Shown here: in pieces, positions 1 through 5,199 of the stretch | How the letters are laid out: each line of letters begins with the position of its first letter | How positions within the stretch are numbered: the stretch's first letter is position 1 | Assembly (NCBI GenBank): GCA_021851535.1 | Contig: JAJZDT010000070.1 | Span: 1 to 5,199, forward strand | Source of the DNA: Microcaldota archaeon | GTDB taxonomy: Archaea; Micrarchaeota; Micrarchaeia; Micrarchaeales; Micrarchaeaceae | DNA length: 5,199 nt | Direction: 5' to 3' | Notes under the pieces: model-generated | Told to the model about the DNA's origin: nothing | The model's input: only the letters and a program-made list of their open reading frames with translations | Databases searched by the model: none | Translations under genes and position numbers: made by a program

Positions 1-486
1 TTTTTTGTTCTTGTATTTAAAATCTAAAACCTCTCCTGCGCACATATCCATTGTTGCGCTTGCAATTGCATATATTACATTACTTCCGTATTTTGAGGAA
101 AGCTGTATGCCCTTTGATATAAGCGCATCTCCAGCAAGTAGTGCGCTGCTGCCTCCAAATTTCATGTTAACGCTCTCCATATTTCTGCGCATGCGCTCTT
201 TATCCACGATATCATCATGCACTAATGAGGAGACATGTAAAAGTTCAATTGCGCTCGCAAGATCAACAAAGCGCTCTATTTTTTCACCAATGACTCTTGC
301 CCCTAAAAGTACCATCATCGGCCGTATCATCTTTCCGCTTGTACGCAGAAGGTGTGTGGATGGTAGATAAAGATCGTTTATTACAAATTCATCTATCTGA
401 AGGGATTCTATTCGCTGTTTTACAAGTTCAAGCCCCTCTAATACTTCAGAGGGTATGTCTAATCCCAACTTATCCATATGGTTCAT
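1..486 (-). CDS. Polyprenyl (isoprenyl) diphosphate synthase, N-terminal half, cut by left edge
   Basis: This is a trans-prenyltransferase that condenses isopentenyl diphosphate onto an allylic diphosphate in the cytosol, making chains for archaeal lipids or carriers. The 162 visible residues hold the family signatures in order: GKMIRP at 51-56 (the GKxxRP substrate-binding region), the first aspartate-rich motif DDIVD at 91-95 preceded by LVH, the arginine pair at 100-101, GGSSALLAGDAL at 111-122, and GEVLD at 151-155. The second aspartate-rich motif and C-terminus lie off the left edge; full-length relatives have about 300-350 residues. The residue five before the first aspartate motif is Ser86, where archaeal geranylgeranyl synthases of the Sulfolobus type carry Phe, so a longer product is possible. 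The usual RRGxPT stretch reads RRNMES. ATG 486-484 is chosen; ATG 477-475 is an alternative, and neither has a clear ribosome binding site. It starts 16 bases after the parvulin stop, implying one transcript. Family is secure, product length is not. Confidence 0.92.
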   Translation of the reverse strand, partial: MNHMDKLGLDIPSEVLEGLELVKQRIESLQIDEFVINDLYLPSTHLLRTSGKMIRPMMVLLGARVIGEKIERFVDLASAIELLHVSSLVHDDIVDKERMRRNMESVNMKFGGSSALLAGDALISKGIQLSSKYGSNVIYAIASATMDMCAGEVLDFKYKNKK

Positions 487-502
487 GAACAAACACGTAT
501 GG

Positions 503-778
503 TTACTCTAATCTTTTTATTATATGGTATCCAAATTCTGTTTTAACTACTAAAGAGACCTCCCCTTTTTTTAAGTTAAACGCAGCCTCCTCAAACTTTT
601 TTACCATAACCCCTCTTCCGAAAAATCCAAGGTCCCCTCCTCTGCGTTTTGTACCATCAATAGAATATTGGGCTGCAAGTGCTGCAAAATCCTCCCCTTT
701 ATTTAATTTGTCTAGTACCTCCTGCGCTGTTGTGGCATTCTTTACAAGTATATGGCTGCATCGTATTTTATCTACCAT
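503..778 (-). CDS. Single-domain parvulin-type peptidyl-prolyl cis-trans isomerase (PpiC/Par10-like)
   Basis: A complete 91-residue protein catalysing cis-trans isomerisation of peptide bonds before proline, so acting as a folding helper. It consists of the parvulin domain alone, like E. coli PpiC (93 residues) and the small archaeal parvulins known from Thaumarchaeota. It has no signal peptide or membrane segment and should be cytosolic. Visible active-site residues are His9 in CSHILVK, Asp41 in YSIDG (the position that is Cys or Asp in the family), Met58 and Phe62 in the [14 protein letters not shown] stretch, and His85 in FGYHIIK; the [10 protein letters not shown] loop is intact. Residues 43-46 (TKRR) are basic. 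ATG 778-776 has a GGTG ribosome binding site five bases upstream. It is the first gene of a likely two-gene unit with the polyprenyl synthase and is divergent from cysS. No substrate can be inferred. Confidence 0.93.
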   Translation of the reverse strand: MVDKIRCSHILVKNATTAQEVLDKLNKGEDFAALAAQYSIDGTKRRGGDLGFFGRGVMVKKFEEAAFNLKKGEVSLVVKTEFGYHIIKRLE

Positions 779-783
779 TATAA

Positions 784-787
784 CACC
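784..787 (-). promoter_or_regulatory. GGTG ribosome binding site of the parvulin gene
   Basis: The minus strand reads GGTG at 787-784, then five bases to the ATG at 778. GGTG is the core complement of the CACC in the 3' end of archaeal 16S rRNA. It supports both this start and an archaeal host. Confidence 0.6.
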
Positions 788-813
788 AAAATTAAGTTTT
801 CAATCTCATGTAG

Positions 814-828
814 GTTATTTATTATTAA
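814..828 (-). promoter_or_regulatory. Possible TATA box for the parvulin/polyprenyl synthase unit
   Basis: The minus strand reads TTAATAATAAATAAC. A TATA box here would put transcription start about 25 bases downstream, near 795, giving a leader of about 17 bases that still includes the GGTG site. The whole 779-972 region is so AT-rich that other placements, such as AAATAAATAT at 840-831, are nearly as good. Confidence 0.28.
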
Positions 829-925
829 TGATATTTATTTTGATATTTGCTACTTATCAAATAATGCAAATCCAAAAAATATTTTTAACTCTATAAGTAT
901 ACATTATGTGCACGATCAGATAAAG

Positions 926-934
926 CATATAAAG
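926..934 (+). promoter_or_regulatory. Possible TATA box for cysS
   Basis: The sequence CATATAAAG at 926-934 resembles an archaeal TATA box. It predicts transcription start near 955, leaving about 17 bases of leader that contain the AAGGTAG ribosome binding site. The motif is not unique in this AT-rich stretch, so the call is tentative. Confidence 0.38.
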
Positions 935-960
935 ATTTAATTCCTTAACTCTTTTTAAAT

Positions 961-967
961 AAGGTAG
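961..967 (+). promoter_or_regulatory. AAGGTAG ribosome binding site that fixes the TTG start of cysS
   Basis: GGTAG at 963-967 sits five bases before the TTG at 973. The in-frame stop upstream is TAA at 946-948, and there is no ATG or GTG between it and 973. The TTG is therefore the only start that keeps the conserved VYDSL beginning of the protein. Confidence 0.55.
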
Positions 968-972
968 TTTAT

Positions 973-2433
973 TTGATCGTATACGATTCACTAGAGCGCA
1001 AGTTCTTGGAGTTAAAGCCGCGCAGGGGAAATAATCTTGAGCTCTTTGTATGTGGACAGACGGTATATGATGATGCGCACATAGGGCATGCAAAAGTATA
1101 CACAAATGTAAGTGTAATTATACGCTATATTAGGCATCTTGGTTATAACCTTAAAAGCGTGGAGAATGTAACAGATATCGATGATAAAATTATAGCAAGG
1201 GCAAAGGAGAGAGGAATGGCCCCAATAGACCTTGCAAGATTTTATGAACATAGATTAATGGAGGATTTAGATGCGCTTGATATTAAACGAGACATAGACC
1301 AGTTTCTAAGATCACATGATTATATTGATGCTATACGCATACAATTACAGCAGCTTATAGACAATGGTTATGCGTATATGTTAGATGGGGATATCTATTA
1401 TAATGTGGCAAAATTTAAGGATTATACAAAGTTGTCCGGAATCTCATTAGATGATCTTACAAATCATAGAATCGAACCGAAAGAGGGTAAAATAAACACG
1501 TATGACTTTGCATTATGGAAAGGTTCAAAAGATGGGGAACCGTTCTGGGAGATAATATTGAAAATATCTGGCAAAAGCGTTTTGATAAAAGGAAGGCCTG
1601 GTTGGCATATAGAAGATACTGCAATAACAGCAAGTGTTTTTGGCCCAACTTATGATATACACTGCGGCGCTAAAGAGTTAATATTTCCGCACCATACCAA
1701 TGAGATTGCACAGGCAGAGGCTGCAAGCGGTAAAAAACCATTCGTTCGCTACTGGCTGCATTCAGGTGTACTTAGGTTAAACGGGGAGAAGATGAGTAAG
1801 AGTCTTGGTAATTTCATTACTATACGAGATGTACTATCCAAATTTTTCCCGGAGGAATTAAAGCTGATGATCGAATCATCACAGTATAGTAAAGAGATTG
1901 ATTACAGAGATGAGTTAATGGCAGAAGCAAAATTAAAATTATCTGATATGTATGCCTCATTATCCCTCTTTTACAATATGCCAAACTCTAATACTAGTAC
2001 AGATGCATACATAAAATTGGATGCGCGCATTTTCGAGTTCGAGCGAGATTTTAAAGCGGCGATGGATGACAATTTCAATACCTCGCTTGCAATAACACAT
2101 CTCTATAGCGTTTTGAAGTTTATTAAATTATTTGCAAAGGAAGAAAACCACATACAAAACGACCAAAAAACAGAGATATTAGATCGTGTATTAAAATTAT
2201 CTAATATTATAGGCATATTACAAATGGAGTACTACAAGAAATCATGTCCAAGCGAGGCAAAAGTTATAATGGATGAGCGCCTCATGCATAGAAAAGCAAA
2301 CGACTTTAAAAAATCAGACGAGCTGCGCAGCTCGTTAGCAGATAATTTTGGCATAGGAGTGGAAGATGACAAAAAGAGTAGCCTATGGTACTGGTTGTAT
2401 CCAAAATTTACAAATAAAAAATATTCTAATTAA
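973..2433 (+). CDS. cysS: Cysteinyl-tRNA synthetase
   Basis: A cytosolic class I synthetase that charges tRNA-Cys with cysteine using ATP; 486 residues, full length. The catalytic domain shows FVCGQTVYD (Cys27) and HIGHA at 36-40, DIDD at 68-71, GRPGWHIED at 207-215, FPHHTNE at 238-244 and KMSKS at 273-277. The C-terminal part shows the AMDDNFNTSLA helix at 363-373 and the ending ANDFKKSDELR through GVEDDKKSSLWYW typical of the family. Matched to E. coli, where zinc is held by Cys28, Cys209, His234 and Glu238, the residues here are Cys27, Asp215, His240 and Glu244, with identical spacing from 215 to 244. The second cysteine ligand is thus Asp; an extra cysteine, Cys231, replaces the first glycine of the usual HGG. 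About eight residues appear added before GRPGW (near 193-206). The start is TTG with an AAGGTAG site. It is divergent from the parvulin and convergent with the flippase, so it is probably transcribed alone. Its presence suggests direct cysteine charging. Confidence 0.96.
   Translation: MIVYDSLERKFLELKPRRGNNLELFVCGQTVYDDAHIGHAKVYTNVSVIIRYIRHLGYNLKSVENVTDIDDKIIARAKERGMAPIDLARFYEHRLMEDLDALDIKRDIDQFLRSHDYIDAIRIQLQQLIDNGYAYMLDGDIYYNVAKFKDYTKLSGISLDDLTNHRIEPKEGKINTYDFALWKGSKDGEPFWEIILKISGKSVLIKGRPGWHIEDTAITASVFGPTYDIHCGAKELIFPHHTNEIAQAEAASGKKPFVRYWLHSGVLRLNGEKMSKSLGNFITIRDVLSKFFPEELKLMIESSQYSKEIDYRDELMAEAKLKLSDMYASLSLFYNMPNSNTSTDAYIKLDARIFEFERDFKAAMDDNFNTSLAITHLYSVLKFIKLFAKEENHIQNDQKTEILDRVLKLSNIIGILQMEYYKKSCPSEAKVIMDERLMHRKANDFKKSDELRSSLADNFGIGVEDDKKSSLWYWLYPKFTNKKYSN
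2318..2335. repeat. 18-base perfect palindrome inside the 3' end of cysS
   Basis: The sequence ACGAGCTGCGCAGCTCGT equals its own reverse complement. In RNA it could form a seven-base-pair stem with a GCGC loop, G+C-rich in an AT-rich gene. It spans codons for residues 449-455 (Asp-Glu-Leu-Arg-Ser-Ser-Leu), a stretch of the conserved C-terminal region, so it may arise partly from coding constraint. Confidence 0.9.
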
Positions 2434-2475
2434 TGCGTGCTGAATACTTCTTTTATAGTCGTTTTATAATATTAA
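2434..2475. terminator. T-rich convergent gap, probable two-way termination zone
   Basis: Only 42 bases separate the stop codons of cysS and the flippase, which face each other. Downstream of cysS the plus strand has the T-rich runs CTTCTTTTA and CGTTTTA, the kind of U-rich signal archaeal RNA polymerase uses for termination. There is no hairpin. On the minus strand the gap itself has few T runs; a six-T run lies further on, inside the cysS end. Confidence 0.3.
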
Positions 2476-4035
2476 CTATCCAAAAAATTTGAAGAGCCTG
2501 TGAATATATTTTATAAAAACGCTGCTAAAACGATTAATAACTACCATTCTTTTTGAAGTTTCTTCTATGAAACTTATCTCTTTTGCCCCTATTCCCCTAA
2601 ATACAATAAGTATGATTGGGTATACTATAATTGTTACTATTATATCTAGCAGCAATGAATAGTAATTATACATTGTGGCATATGTCGTTAAAGAAAGCAG
2701 TACAAACAAGATGGTTGCACATATGGCAAGCCTGGTGCTGCGCTTATAATTTATATTAAATAAGAATTCCCTTTTTAAAAGTCTTGTATATATAATTGCT
2801 GAGAATATGGGCCCAAAAATAAAGACAGAAAATAATACTCCATATGCATTAAATATCGGCGTTAGTGCAATAAGCAATCCGAGTTCTACTATTGCAACAT
2901 ATATCTGGTATTTCATGAACTTTTTGGTGCGCCCAAACCCTATGAGTATGGATCCTGCATACGTACCTATTACGCCTATTGTAAGCCCTGCGGCAATTAT
3001 CGAGAAATAAATCGGAGCAAGGCTGTATTTCGAAGATACTAAAAGTTTAAGCAGCGGTTGCGCTCCAGCAATACTAAAAGCAACAATAGGAAGTAGAAAT
3101 AGAAGCGTATAATATACACTATTCTCATATGCAGAACTAATATTCTGGTTATGTTTTTTATGAGATATAACCATTGCATACGCAGGAAGCAGTAGGAATG
3201 TTCCGGAAGTAACAAAGATATTAACTATGTTGCCTATTCTGCTTGCGGCTCCGTAATTTCCAACAATAGCCGAAGCAACAAAAACGCCCAAAAATACAAC
3301 TCCAAAGTTGCTAATTCCTATATTAATAATATTAGATATAACAACAGGCAATGAGAATGAACTTAACTCTTTTATTATCGTTGCAGATACATGTTCTAAT
3401 TTAAATGCTCCCCGTCTAAGCAGTGTTGCTGCTCCAAATAAAAGACCTATTATAAGGGATAACAGATATCCAGTCATGGCGCCTAATACACCATATCCCG
3501 ATGAGACTAATATCACAATTATTATCAACTGCGATATGGAATATAATACATTGCTATATACTGATATGCGTACTTTGCCTATTCCAACCAAAGAAGCCAT
3601 TGTTATGTTAAACAATACTGAAAAAAACACGCTTGCACTAGCAATCGCAATAGGAGTGCTAAGTGAACTATTATGGTAAATAATGTTTGCAATGCTACTG
3701 CTTAATATGATGCCTAAAAGCGCAATAATAATCGATATGCCGCCCGCAATTATGTAACCATTACTCATTATCCTATTTGATTGCGCTTTGTTTTTTGCCT
3801 CTGGGAGTTTTTTTCTAAGCGCAGTGCCTATGCCAAAATTGCCTCCCATTCCAAGCAGGAATGCAAATGCAATTGATATGATATACAACCCAAAGTCAGA
3901 TGGCTGTAACATTCGCGCTAGATATACAATCACAATAAGCGATAAGAATGAGGTAAACCCTTCTCCTATAATGTAAACAGTTCCTCCCTTCGCTGTTTTT
4001 ATGCCGATTTCTCTAAACGAGTTCTTTGTTGCCAT
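2476..4035 (-). CDS. Wzx-type oligosaccharide flippase (polysaccharide biosynthesis protein family)
   Basis: A 519-residue integral membrane protein that by family would flip lipid-linked oligosaccharide from the cytoplasmic to the outer face of the membrane. The N-terminus carries the family hallmark: a first hydrophobic helix (about 18-40) ending in YLARMLQPSDFGLY (38-51), then GNFGIGTALRKKLPE (65-79). A second-half signature is FSLPVVISNIINIG (227-240) followed by VGNYGAASRIGNI (258-270). Hydrophobic segments lie near 18-40, 47-68, 92-119, 127-150, 158-179, 183-203, 225-250, 267-289, 307-325, 340-364, 376-396, 398-418, 434-454 and 459-479, so about 14 spans. A charged C-terminal tail (about 480-519) should be cytoplasmic. 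The aspartate often seen before the long central helix is not obvious here. The gene has its own promoter and follows a putative glycosyltransferase on the same strand by 111 bases, which fits a surface-glycan or N-glycosylation role. The exact cargo cannot be told. Confidence 0.88.
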   Translation of the reverse strand: MATKNSFREIGIKTAKGGTVYIIGEGFTSFLSLIVIVYLARMLQPSDFGLYIISIAFAFLLGMGGNFGIGTALRKKLPEAKNKAQSNRIMSNGYIIAGGISIIIALLGIILSSSIANIIYHNSSLSTPIAIASASVFFSVLFNITMASLVGIGKVRISVYSNVLYSISQLIIIVILVSSGYGVLGAMTGYLLSLIIGLLFGAATLLRRGAFKLEHVSATIIKELSSFSLPVVISNIINIGISNFGVVFLGVFVASAIVGNYGAASRIGNIVNIFVTSGTFLLLPAYAMVISHKKHNQNISSAYENSVYYTLLFLLPIVAFSIAGAQPLLKLLVSSKYSLAPIYFSIIAAGLTIGVIGTYAGSILIGFGRTKKFMKYQIYVAIVELGLLIALTPIFNAYGVLFSVFIFGPIFSAIIYTRLLKREFLFNINYKRSTRLAICATILFVLLSLTTYATMYNYYSLLLDIIVTIIVYPIILIVFRGIGAKEISFIEETSKRMVVINRFSSVFIKYIHRLFKFFG

Positions 4036-4043
4036 AACTATAT

Positions 4044-4047
4044 CTCC
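4044..4047 (-). promoter_or_regulatory. GGAG ribosome binding site of the flippase gene
   Basis: The minus strand has GGAG at 4047-4044, eight bases before the ATG at 4035. It pairs with the CUCC of the 16S rRNA tail and supports the chosen start. Confidence 0.55.
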
Positions 4048-4055
4048 GATAGCGT

Positions 4056-4068
4056 TGCCTTTAAGGCA
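4056..4068. promoter_or_regulatory. Operator-like 6-1-6 inverted repeat in the flippase promoter
   Basis: The minus strand reads TGCCTT, one A, AAGGCA. The two six-base arms are exact reverse complements. The site begins two bases after the TATA-like box and ends before the expected transcription start near 4048, where archaeal repressors commonly bind to block the polymerase. That it is an operator is inference from position and symmetry; the regulator is unknown. Confidence 0.45.
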
Positions 4069-4069
4069 G

Positions 4070-4077
4070 TATTTATA
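4070..4077 (-). promoter_or_regulatory. TATA box of the flippase gene
   Basis: The minus strand reads TATAAATA at 4077-4070, a close match to the archaeal TATA consensus. The start of transcription is expected about 25 bases downstream, near 4048. That leaves a leader of about 13 bases holding the GGAG site, a coherent arrangement. Confidence 0.55.
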
Positions 4078-4146
4078 TCTAGAATGCTAAAATTTTTAAA
4101 TGCCATATGATACCAACATGTAAACCAGATGCATTTCTTATAAGAA

Positions 4147-5199
4147 TTAACATATATAATGTTTGGGCAGTTCAATGAAGAAATCAGAATAATTATATGT
4201 TACACTCACATTCTTAAAATTTATCACGGATTGATTTGATCCTAGCGAGGTGAAATAAATTATCGGATAATGTTCTACTGTATAGTTATAATAATAAGGA
4301 AAATGCGCTTTATACCCATCATAAACCAAATAGACCCAATTATTAGATATCATGTTACAGTTAGTCATGTTGCGTGCCAATATAGCTTGCTGAGCCTGTA
4401 TCAATATGATATTATTTGATCCATAAAAAACATAATTTGCGTAAGGAAAGACAAAAATATCTATTAACAAATAAACTCCAATGAATATAACAATTGCATA
4501 TTTGTGGAAATTGCTGAACTTTAATGTGTTGCTCCTTATTAGGTCAACAAAACTTATCGCTAAAAATAACCCTATTGTTGTATATAAAAGATAGCCTAGT
4601 CTTGGCAGGTCGTTAATCGAGCCCCTTGCTGAAGTACCAAACCATCCAAATAACCCGAGCGCTATTGCGCAAATAATTACCTTATATGCTCTTTTATTTA
4701 GTTTAGCAAAAATTATTTTAAGTGTTATCTTCTTCTTATTGCTTTTCGCATAGAAGATCAAAAGCACTATACACAAAGCAATTATGGCGGGAATTATATC
4801 TATTAGTATTATTCCTAATGATTGGGCAATTACCGCGTAAGGAAAGTACCCTCCTGCTCCTCCATTTGAGAATGCGCCAGCAGATATTGTATAGCTAAAG
4901 AAAGGATTACCATATACTACAAGATTAAAGAGTAGCCATGGCGCACTAAAGAGTATAAATAATATAAACCCTTTTTTTCTCTCTTTTTTTGGCAAAAGTA
5001 ACAGGAGCGGTATAAAAATTAAGTTGGTGTATTTTGCCAATCCTGCAAGTGCAAGTATTATTCCAGATTTATCCTCTTTTTTAATAATCATGACAATTAA
5101 TATGACAAGCAGAAACATAGAGACAATCTCCGTCCCATTTAATAAAAGCAAGAAGAGTATTGTGTACGGAGTTAAAAAAAGCGCAATGAGCACCAAAAG
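4147..5199 (-). CDS. Multi-spanning membrane protein, probable GT-C glycosyltransferase, N-terminus cut by right edge
   Basis: The frame is open to the right edge, so the 350 residues seen are the C-terminal part; numbers here count from the Leu codon at 5196. Hydrophobic spans lie near 1-20, 24-38, 46-68, 76-95, 118-148, 172-187, 200-220 and 232-252, joined by short lysine-rich loops (KKEDK, PKKERKK, KSNKKK) that should face the cytoplasm. The pattern TPYTILFLLLLNGTEIVSMF, then GIILALAGLAKYTN (45-58), recalls the dolichyl-phosphate-sugar (PMT/ArnT-like) families, where a GxxxGLAxxTK-like segment is common; DLPRLGYLLY (196-205) resembles their conserved Arg-aromatic stretch. The catalytic first-loop acidic motif of GT-C enzymes would lie in the missing part, so activity cannot be verified. 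The last 95 or so residues form a soluble, probably external domain rich in Asn and Tyr, with five Asn-X-Ser/Thr sites. The neighbouring flippase supports a glycan role. It could instead be an uncharacterised membrane protein. Confidence 0.6.
   Translation of the reverse strand, partial: LLVLIALFLTPYTILFLLLLNGTEIVSMFLLVILIVMIIKKEDKSGIILALAGLAKYTNLIFIPLLLLLPKKERKKGFILFILFSAPWLLFNLVVYGNPFFSYTISAGAFSNGGAGGYFPYAVIAQSLGIILIDIIPAIIALCIVLLIFYAKSNKKKITLKIIFAKLNKRAYKVIICAIALGLFGWFGTSARGSINDLPRLGYLLYTTIGLFLAISFVDLIRSNTLKFSNFHKYAIVIFIGVYLLIDIFVFPYANYVFYGSNNIILIQAQQAILARNMTNCNMISNNWVYLVYDGYKAHFPYYYNYTVEHYPIIYFTSLGSNQSVINFKNVSVTYNYSDFFIELPKHYIC

Larger units (their letters stand above)
779..972. other. 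Divergent intergenic region between parvulin and cysS
   Basis: This stretch of 194 bases separates two divergent genes and should carry both promoters. It is extremely AT-rich. It holds a short tandem repeat (TGATATTT at 829-836 and again at 841-848) and a 12-base palindrome, five A, TA, five T, at 875-886. I see no tRNA, no other structured RNA and no credible small gene in it; short open frames here have no ribosome binding site. Confidence 0.6.
4036..4146. other. Gap between putative glycosyltransferase and flippase genes
   Basis: This 111-base gap separates two genes on the same strand. It carries the flippase promoter elements listed separately, plus a 12-base palindrome TTCTTATAAGAA at 4135-4146 directly after the glycosyltransferase stop codon. 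No further small gene or RNA is visible. The gap and the separate promoter suggest the flippase can be transcribed independently of the gene upstream. Confidence 0.55.

Noticed and set aside
5..370. Open reading frame of 121 codons on the plus strand
   Set aside because: It is antisense to the polyprenyl synthase, whose conserved motifs are unmistakable on the minus strand. The plus-strand product has no recognisable domain and no ribosome binding site.
875..886. Palindrome of five A, TA, five T in the divergent promoter as a regulator site
   Set aside because: Such low-complexity symmetry is common in DNA this AT-rich, and its position fits neither promoter particularly well.
952..961. TTTTTAAATA as the TATA box of cysS
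   Set aside because: It matches the consensus well but lies only 11 bases before the TTG start. A transcript begun about 25 bases downstream would lack the start codon and the ribosome binding site.
857..1105. Minus-strand frame of 82 codons across the cysS start
   Set aside because: It overlaps the conserved cysS N-terminus including the HIGH region, is rich in Cys and His from antisense codons, and resembles no family.
3308..3679. Plus-strand frame of 123 codons inside the flippase
   Set aside because: It is antisense to a clearly coding membrane protein. Long antisense frames are expected opposite Ile/Leu/Val-rich genes.
4135..4146. TTCTTATAAGAA palindrome after the glycosyltransferase stop as a terminator hairpin
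   Set aside because: A 12-base AT-rich palindrome is expected about once by chance in this much sequence. It has no loop room or following T run, and archaea do not usually rely on hairpins for termination.
5194..5196. TTG as the true start of the right-hand membrane protein
   Set aside because: The frame stays open to the window edge, the codon lies within what looks like a membrane span, and GT-C proteins have several more N-terminal spans. The gene is truncated by the window, not started here.
1..5199. CRISPR arrays, insertion sequences, tRNA or rRNA genes, defence systems
   Set aside because: I looked for direct repeats with regular spacing, terminal inverted repeats, transposase motifs, and cloverleaf or rRNA signatures, and found none. 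Almost all the sequence is covered by five ordinary genes.

Overview
The window is AT-rich DNA (roughly one third G+C by eye) that reads as archaeal. The evidence is the frequent ATA, AGA and AGG codons, the short GGTG, GGTAG and GGAG ribosome binding sites, TATA-box-like sequences a short distance upstream of genes, a short-chain-type isoprenyl diphosphate synthase start, and a cysteinyl-tRNA synthetase with an archaeal-looking HIEDTAI segment. A small-genome lineage such as DPANN (Micrarchaeota or Parvarchaeota) or a Thermoplasma-like relative is possible. This is an impression from gene style; I could not test it.

Layout. Positions 1-486 (minus) hold the first half of a polyprenyl (isoprenyl) diphosphate synthase that runs off the left edge. 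Positions 503-778 (minus) encode a complete, single-domain cytosolic parvulin peptidyl-prolyl isomerase. It lies 16 bases upstream of the synthase and almost certainly shares its transcript. Positions 779-972 are a 194-base, very AT-rich divergent promoter region. Positions 973-2433 (plus) are a complete cysS, started by TTG. A 42-base convergent gap follows. Positions 2476-4035 (minus) encode a complete 519-residue, multi-spanning Wzx-type lipid-linked oligosaccharide flippase. A 111-base gap at 4036-4146 carries a convincing promoter for the flippase: TATA box, a 6-1-6 inverted repeat just downstream, then a GGAG ribosome binding site. Positions 4147-5199 (minus) are the C-terminal 350 residues of a multi-spanning membrane protein that looks like a GT-C glycosyltransferase. 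It has an extracytoplasmic tail rich in Asn-X-Ser/Thr sites, and its start lies beyond the right edge.

How the genes fit together. The two right-hand membrane proteins form a plausible surface-glycan or N-glycosylation pair: one would add sugar from a lipid carrier on the outer face, and the other would flip lipid-linked glycan across the membrane. The isoprenoid synthase at the left makes the class of lipid from which membrane lipids and such glycan carriers derive, but nothing in the sequence links the two ends directly. CysS and the parvulin are housekeeping functions in translation and protein folding.

I see no previously undescribed system here. There are no CRISPR repeats, insertion sequences, tRNA or rRNA genes, or defence genes. 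The points most worth a second look are an 18-base perfect palindrome inside the 3' end of cysS, an operator-like inverted repeat in the flippase promoter, an altered zinc site in CysS, a strong excess of the tetranucleotide GCGC, and a cluster of glycosylation sequons in the terminal domain of the putative glycosyltransferase.
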